From NCBI GenBank assembly GCA_045118955.1, contig JBGVKB010000006.1:1-26152 (forward strand): a DNA stretch of 26,152 nucleotides. The letters are read 5' to 3'. The position numbers and the translations under genes were made by a program. Numbering within the stretch: the first letter of the stretch is position 1; every line of letters starts with the position of its first letter. Below, piece by piece: positions 22,197 through 26,152 of this stretch. Source of the DNA: SFJ001 sp045118955 (GTDB lineage Bacteria > Bacillota > Clostridia > Oscillospirales > Ruminococcaceae). Below the pieces are notes generated by a model, which saw only the letters and a list, made by a program, of their open reading frames with translations, was not told the DNA's origin and searched no databases.

Positions 22197-23105
22197 TCAC
22201 AGGAAAAGGGTGAGGATGGGCACGGTGAACAGGCTGGTGAGGGTGGAGATGAACACGCACTTGGAGCCAAACTCCGCGTCCGCGCCGTATTTCGCCGCCA
22301 GAATGGCGGTGGTGCTGCCGATGGGCATACCGGCCAGCACCACCGAGACGCCCAGCGTCAGCGCGTCCACCGGCAGCAGCTTCAGCACCGCCAGCAGGGT
22401 CAGCGGCAGGGCGAGCTGGCGCACCGCCACCAGAATGAACGCCTTCGGCTCCAGCACGCTGCGCACGTCCACGTCCGCCAGGATCATGCCCACGATGCCC
22501 ATGGCCAGCGGGGTGGTGCAGCCGCCCAGCGAGGTGACCGCCTTGCCCAGAAAGCCCGGCAGCGCCAGCCCGGTGAACATCTTGATGAGACCCAGCTCCA
22601 CCGCGATGATGCCGGGGTTGAGCAGCACATTTTTCACCCGCTGCTTCATGGGCGCGTCGGTGAACAGGCTGATGCCCGCCGACCACATGAGAATGCGGGT
22701 GGGGATGATGGCCAAGCTGCCCAAAAACAGCCCCTCCGCCCCGTAGGCGCCCTCCACCACCGGCAGCCCGGCAAAGCCCGCGTTGCTCACCAGCGTGCCG
22801 TACTGCAGGATGCAGCGCTCCCGGGGCTGTGCCCAGTTGTAGGCGTACCGCCCGATGAGCAGCGCCGCCGCCGACACCGCCGAGGCCACGATCAGTGCCA
22901 GCGCGCCGCTCTTCATGGCCTCGGCGCTCAGCCCGGTCTGAAAGGAGTTGAAGATCATGCAGGGCAGGGTGATGTTGATGACAAACTCGGTGAAGGCCTG
23001 CCGTGCCTCCGCCTTCAGCAGGCCGGACTTGCGGCTGCCCCAGCCCACCAGCATATACACAAACAGCACCGACTGGATGCCGGCCATCCGGATAAAGTTC
23101 TCCAC
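22197..23105 (-). CDS. AEC-family (auxin efflux carrier type) transporter
   Basis: A 302-residue membrane protein with about ten hydrophobic segments. The GTG start at 23105 is preferred: AGGAG lies 8 bases upstream, and the product then begins VENFIRMAGIQSVLFVYMLVGW, as AEC proteins do with an immediate first helix; an upstream ATG would add a charged, proline-rich stretch that looks non-native. Family traits: INITLPCMIFNSF in the first repeat, SNAGFAGLPVVEGAYG in the middle and VLAGMPIGSTTAILAAKYG with the crossed second repeat. AEC carriers export or exchange organic acids, malonate or auxin-like compounds. Substrate unknown here. A plausible promoter lies just upstream. Confidence 0.88.
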   Translation of the reverse strand: MENFIRMAGIQSVLFVYMLVGWGSRKSGLLKAEARQAFTEFVINITLPCMIFNSFQTGLSAEAMKSGALALIVASAVSAAALLIGRYAYNWAQPRERCILQYGTLVSNAGFAGLPVVEGAYGAEGLFLGSLAIIPTRILMWSAGISLFTDAPMKQRVKNVLLNPGIIAVELGLIKMFTGLALPGFLGKAVTSLGGCTTPLAMGIVGMILADVDVRSVLEPKAFILVAVRQLALPLTLLAVLKLLPVDALTLGVSVVLAGMPIGSTTAILAAKYGADAEFGSKCVFISTLTSLFTVPILTLFL

Positions 23106-23136
23106 GGTGTGCGCTCCTCTCGTTTTCTTCCCTTCA

Positions 23137-23165
23137 ATTATGGGCTTCGCCCGCCGAAAAAGCAA
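23137..23165 (-). promoter_or_regulatory. Putative promoter of the AEC transporter gene
   Basis: Minus strand: TTGCTT (23160-23165), 17-base spacer, CATAAT (23137-23142), about 32 bases before the GTG start. The -10 is good and the -35 weak. Confidence 0.45.
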
Positions 23166-23271
23166 GGGCAAGCCGGGCATGAGGCAGCGGCCTGCACGTT
23201 TTGCACAAAGGCTGCGGGCTTCTGTTGGCGGCTCTGCTGGTTTTCGCTTCGTCCCCGCCGTGGCGCAAAAT

Positions 23272-23304
23272 GCCCCGCGCCGCCGTCAGGCGCGGGGCTT
23301 TTTT
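23272..23304. terminator. Intrinsic terminator after the C39-like gene
   Basis: GCCCCGCGCC (23272-23281) pairs with GGCGCGGGGC (23289-23298) around a 7-base loop. Minus-strand exit is ATTTTGCG, 21 bases past the C39-like stop codon; the plus-strand exit has six T, though no plus-strand gene is seen upstream. Confidence 0.7.
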
Positions 23305-23318
23305 AGGATGTTTCACGC

Positions 23319-24755
23319 TCAGAACACATGGTCGGCCACGCGCATACAGCCGTTGTCGTCCACACAGTACAGGGTGACGCGGCTGCCCTTTTCGGTGACC
23401 TGCGCGGGCAGGCGGATCAGCCCGTCCTCCAGCGCCGCGTCGTGGTAGAACCGCTTGTGGGCGGTGGTGGCGCGGGGCAGCTCCTCGGGGCGGGTGTACA
23501 TGAGCGAGTGCCGCTCGGCGGGCATAGGACAGGGCTTGCCGCCCTGCACCATCTGCCACAGGGTGCTGCCGTCCTCGGCAGGCTCCTCGCGGCCCTCAGC
23601 GGGCACGAGCTGGCAGCCCATGCGCTGCGGCCCGTGTTTGCCGCCGTGACGGAACTTGTGATCCACGATCAGGCAGCGGCCCTCCCACGCCTGCAGGAAC
23701 CGCTCCACCGGCACCTGAATGCGGGCGGCCGCGTCGTCCGGGGCGGCGGGGTCGTTCAGCATCACCCACGCCTGCCCCCGCTGGTCGGTGGTCATGCCGC
23801 GCACCACCACCCGGTGGCTGGCGGGCATGGCGGCGATCTCCTCGTCGGTGGGGCGAGGCGGCTGAGGGGCGGGCGCAGGCTCGGCCTCGGCGGCGTTTTC
23901 CCCGGCGGGTGCGTCCGGCCCGGCCGGCTCCGGTTCCGGCTCAGGGGGCGTGTACAGCAGGCCGGGGCGCACCGCGGCCAGAACGCCGTGCTCGCCCCGC
24001 AGCGCGTCCCGCAGGCCGTTCATGTCCAGCCATGCCTGCCACACACTGAAGCCCAGCGACCCGGCGGCGGCCCCCAAAAAGGCCAGATTGTAGCCGCTGG
24101 GGCTGTCGCAGTCGCAGTCCCGGGAGAGGTGCGCCAGCTCCTCGGGCAGGATGTCCTGCCCCCAGCGGTTCATCAGGCTGGCCAGCGCGGTCGGCCCCGC
24201 GATGGAGCCGGGCAGCCCCACGCCCCGGTTCTGCATACTGTAGGCGGGGATGCGCAGCTCCCGGTTCAAGGGGCGGTTCTCCCGGCCGTCGGGCTTGGTG
24301 GGCCGCACGCTGGCGGCCAGCAGCCTTAAGGTGGGGGTCTGCTTGTCGTCCTCAGTATAAAGGTAAGCGCGGAGCTGGGCGCAGCTTCCCGGCGCGCCCT
24401 CGGGCAGCACCATGGTGCCGCCCCGCACAAAGATCCCCTCGCCGGGCTGCTGCCACACGCCCCAGCGGTTCATCCAGGGGCTCCAGCGGCCAAAGCCGCG
24501 CCAGTTGCTCCATTTGCCGCTCTGCAGCACCCGGGCCTGTACCTCCACCACCGTGCCCGGCGGCGTGTCGGCGTTCCAGCTCACCAGCAGACGGTCAAAG
24601 GCGGGCAGGCGCAGGGCGGGAGTGGTGTAGCAGCCGTAGGCAAGATAATCCCCGTCCGCCTGATCCAGCACCACGCCGCCCTCGTCCAGCGTCACGTTGT
24701 CCAGTTCGCCCCGGGCCAGCTCCTCGGTCCCGCGGATCACCCGTGTGTTTTCCAT
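23319..24755 (-). CDS. C39-peptidase-like protein lacking the catalytic cysteine
   Basis: A 478-residue protein without signal peptide or membrane helix. The first 150 residues form a beta-rich region (RLLVSWNADTPPGTVVEVQARV, KWSNWRGFGRWSPW in pieces) like the ligand-binding-type domain that precedes C39 peptidases of the Peptidase_C39_2 type. The peptidase-like part begins about residue 165: LPGSIAGPTALASLMNRWG sits where active members have a Cys directly before S/G-P-T; here that residue is alanine. The histidine region (ASHRVVVRGMTTDQRG) and the following asparagine-aspartate (VMLNDPA) are kept. A Pro/Glu/Ala-rich insert of about 45 residues interrupts the domain. I infer a pseudo-peptidase or binding protein. 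It starts 21 bases after the upstream membrane-protein gene and probably shares its message. Confidence 0.72.
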   Translation of the reverse strand: MENTRVIRGTEELARGELDNVTLDEGGVVLDQADGDYLAYGCYTTPALRLPAFDRLLVSWNADTPPGTVVEVQARVLQSGKWSNWRGFGRWSPWMNRWGVWQQPGEGIFVRGGTMVLPEGAPGSCAQLRAYLYTEDDKQTPTLRLLAASVRPTKPDGRENRPLNRELRIPAYSMQNRGVGLPGSIAGPTALASLMNRWGQDILPEELAHLSRDCDCDSPSGYNLAFLGAAAGSLGFSVWQAWLDMNGLRDALRGEHGVLAAVRPGLLYTPPEPEPEPAGPDAPAGENAAEAEPAPAPQPPRPTDEEIAAMPASHRVVVRGMTTDQRGQAWVMLNDPAAPDDAAARIQVPVERFLQAWEGRCLIVDHKFRHGGKHGPQRMGCQLVPAEGREEPAEDGSTLWQMVQGGKPCPMPAERHSLMYTRPEELPRATTAHKRFYHDAALEDGLIRLPAQVTEKGSRVTLYCVDDNGCMRVADHVF

Positions 24756-24776
24756 GGGGTCTGCTCCTTTCCGCTG

Positions 24777-25559
24777 TTATTCTTCCTCGGCGGCTTCGCC
24801 GGTCAGGTCTGCCTCCCGGCGGCGCTCGATGCGCTCCTCGATGCGGAAGGTCTCGTCAATGGGGGGATAGGCCGTCTGGGTGGCGGCCAGCACGCAGGGC
24901 CAGAAGCCCAGCAGCGGGATGGTGAACAGGCTGATGGGGGCCAGCTTCAGGTGCAGGCCCCACCACACCGCCTGAAGGGCGGCCGCGCCCAGCACCCGGG
25001 GGGCGCTGCTCAGCAGCAGCGCCAGCGCGTTGCGCAGCAGGTCGCCCATGGGCAGCTCCATCAGGGTCATCATGGGCCAGGCGGTGGCGAACAGCGCCAT
25101 GGTCAGCACCATGCAGGCGGCCACCGCGATGTAGCCGACCCCGCCGGTGGACAGCAGCGCCCAGAGCTGCACCCCGAACAGCCCCCACATCAGGCCGCCC
25201 AGCACGGCGCTCTGCCGCCAGTTGGCCTTGAACGCACGCTTGTAGCGGTGCCACCAGTAGCCCGGCTCATCCCGCAGGGCGCGCAGGGTGGTGTCGTACA
25301 GGCCGGCCAGACAGGGGCCGGCCAGCGCGCCGCCCAGCACACAGCCGGCCAGCGCGGGCAGCAGCCCGCCGAACACCAGCCCATACAGATACAGCGCACC
25401 GCCGGGCAGACCCGCCAGCACCACCAGCAGGTTGGACTTCAGCAGGTCGGGGTAGTCCCGCCCGACGATCTCAAAAAAGCGGGCAGGGCCGGTGGCGCGG
25501 GGCGCGTCCGGGCTGACGCCGGGGCCGGGGCGGTCGAAGTGTCGGTTCCAGATGCTCAT
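24777..25559 (-). CDS. YesL/DUF624-like membrane protein
   Basis: A 260-residue protein with a cytoplasmic-looking N-terminus (1-40), about five hydrophobic segments between 42 and 225, and a charged C-terminal tail rich in Glu and Arg. The pattern, with a first helix pair followed by LYDTTLRALRDEPGYWWHRYK and AFKANWRQSAVLGGL, recalls YesL (DUF624) proteins, membrane proteins of unknown job often found beside sugar-uptake or glycosidase genes. Likeness is by pattern, so the family call is moderate. AAAGGAG lies before the ATG. It leads a two-gene operon with the C39-like protein, divergent from the acetyltransferase gene. Confidence 0.65.
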   Translation of the reverse strand: MSIWNRHFDRPGPGVSPDAPRATGPARFFEIVGRDYPDLLKSNLLVVLAGLPGGALYLYGLVFGGLLPALAGCVLGGALAGPCLAGLYDTTLRALRDEPGYWWHRYKRAFKANWRQSAVLGGLMWGLFGVQLWALLSTGGVGYIAVAACMVLTMALFATAWPMMTLMELPMGDLLRNALALLLSSAPRVLGAAALQAVWWGLHLKLAPISLFTIPLLGFWPCVLAATQTAYPPIDETFRIEERIERRREADLTGEAAEEE

Positions 25560-25580
25560 GGGGGACTCCTTTGTTCAGAA

Positions 25581-25599
25581 GGGCGGCGCACCGCCGCCC
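25581..25599 (-). other. Hairpin in the 5' leader of the YesL-like gene
   Basis: GGGCGGCG (25581-25588) and CGCCGCCC (25592-25599) form an 8-base stem with a 3-base loop, located just upstream of the ribosome site (AAAGGAG on the minus strand, 25566-25572) and downstream of the promoter. It may modulate initiation or message stability; a chance GC-rich repeat is also possible. Confidence 0.3.
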
Positions 25600-25619
25600 G
25601 GCATCGCATTCGTAAGTTT

Positions 25620-25648
25620 ATTGTATCGGGTTTTCGGTCGGTTTACAA
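25620..25648 (-). promoter_or_regulatory. Putative promoter of the YesL-like/C39-like operon
   Basis: Minus strand: TTGTAA (25643-25648), 17-base spacer, TACAAT (25620-25625), about 61 bases before the start codon. Confidence 0.6.
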
Positions 25649-25658
25649 GCCCGCCGCC

Positions 25659-25688
25659 TTGCGCAGACCCGCCCCGGCGGTGTATGAT
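25659..25688 (+). promoter_or_regulatory. Putative promoter of the GNAT gene
   Basis: TTGCGC (25659-25664), 18-base spacer, TATGAT (25683-25688), 32 bases before the acetyltransferase start. It is back-to-back with the promoter of the minus-strand operon. Confidence 0.55.
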
Positions 25689-25719
25689 GGAGCCATCTTG
25701 AACGAAACGAGGGATCCCC

Positions 25720-26152
25720 ATGCTCATCCGCCCCGCCTCTGCCGCCGACGCGCCCGCCCTTGCCGCCATCGAAGCGGTCTGCTTCCCCGCCGCCGAGGCC
25801 GCGTCCCCGACCTCCATCGCCGCCCGGCTGGCGGTGTTCCCCGACTGCTTCTTTGTGGCGGAGGAGGCCGGCCAGCCCATCGGCTTCATAAACGGCGCGG
25901 TGTGGGACGAGCCGGTCATCCGGGACGAGCTGTTCGAGAACGCTGCCCTCCACCGCCCGGACGGGGCGTGGCAGACGGTGTTCGGGCTGGACGTGCTGCC
26001 GGAATACCGCCGTCAGGGCGTGGCCGCCGCCCTGATGCGGGCGCTTTTGGACGCCGCCCGCGCCGCCGGCCGCCGGGGTGCGGTGCTGACCTGCAAGGCG
26101 CACCTCATCCGCTATTACGAGCGCTTCGGTTATCAGAATCTGGGCGTGTCCG
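25720..26152 (+). CDS. GNAT-family N-acetyltransferase, 3' end beyond the window
   Basis: An open frame from ATG 25720 to the window edge, 144 complete codons without a stop. The product opens MLIRPASAADAPALAAIE, as GNAT proteins do, with VAEEAGQPIGFI as the central strand, VFGLDVLPEYRRQGVAAALM as the acetyl-CoA binding V/I-x-x-x-x-R-x-x-G-x-A/G motif, and YYERFGYQNLG near the C-terminus; only a few residues are likely missing. The extended DELFENAALHRPDG loop resembles AANAT-like arylalkylamine or small-amine acetyltransferases. Ribosome site is weak (GAGGGA). Substrate unknown. Confidence 0.85.
   Translation, partial: MLIRPASAADAPALAAIEAVCFPAAEAASPTSIAARLAVFPDCFFVAEEAGQPIGFINGAVWDEPVIRDELFENAALHRPDGAWQTVFGLDVLPEYRRQGVAAALMRALLDAARAAGRRGAVLTCKAHLIRYYERFGYQNLGVS

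Noticed and set aside
19486..22746. A 1086-codon plus-strand open frame over the 941-residue gene and the AEC gene
   Set aside because: Composition is typical of a GC-rich antisense shadow, with no recognisable domain; the minus strand has matching ribosome sites, starts and families.

Overview
The window looks like chromosomal DNA of a GC-rich, low-branching Firmicute of the Oscillospiraceae type, a gut clostridium such as Oscillibacter, Lawsonibacter or relatives. This is an inference from strong AGGAGG ribosome sites, Gram-positive lipoprotein signals ending in VVACGG, PgsB/PgsC, AEC and BrnQ transporters, and Clostridia-style gene content. No rRNA, tRNA, CRISPR array, integrase or insertion sequence was seen.

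Layout. (1) 0.2-3.7 kb, minus strand: a four-gene operon read from a good promoter at 3712-3740. It encodes a small lipoprotein (DUF6305-like), a DctM-type permease, a 59-residue two-helix membrane protein and a membrane-anchored M14 zinc hydrolase. A terminator-like hairpin separates the lipoprotein gene from the permease gene. (2) 3.9-4.1 kb: a gene-poor stretch with a candidate small RNA. (3) 4.2-6.2 kb, minus: a monocistronic gamma-glutamyltransferase (GGT) lipoprotein. (4) 13.9-6.4 kb, minus: a seven-gene run with GGT lipoprotein, pgsB, pgsC, pgsW, M14 lipoprotein, histidine kinase and DcuR/CitB-like response regulator. Spacing is tight or overlapping except for one structured 92-base gap, and the run ends at a terminator after the regulator. 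(5) 14.1-16.1 kb, plus: a third GGT lipoprotein, divergent from the second. (6) 16.2-19.2 kb, plus: a YdcF-family protein, then a BrnQ-type branched-chain amino acid carrier with a metallo-beta-lactamase-fold hydrolase. (7) 19.26-23.1 kb, minus: an AEC transporter and a 941-residue protein with internal repeats and a DUF3825-like C-terminus. (8) 23.3-25.6 kb, minus: a YesL/DUF624-like membrane protein and a C39-peptidase-like protein lacking the catalytic cysteine. (9) 25.7 kb to the end, plus: a GNAT acetyltransferase cut by the window edge.

The first 16 kb read as a gamma-glutamyl polymer island. PgsB/PgsC (with PgsW) would make poly-gamma-glutamate. Three lipid-anchored GGTs and two M14 hydrolases could cleave, transfer or trim gamma-glutamyl chains outside the membrane. 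The lipoprotein/DctM/59-residue system could take up the products. The two-component system is built into the synthesis operon. The synthesis and GGT assignments rest on clear family motifs; the coupling to the unusual transporter is inference from gene order, a shared promoter-proximal box, and similar codon bias and signal peptides. No PgsA/CapA gene is present in the window.
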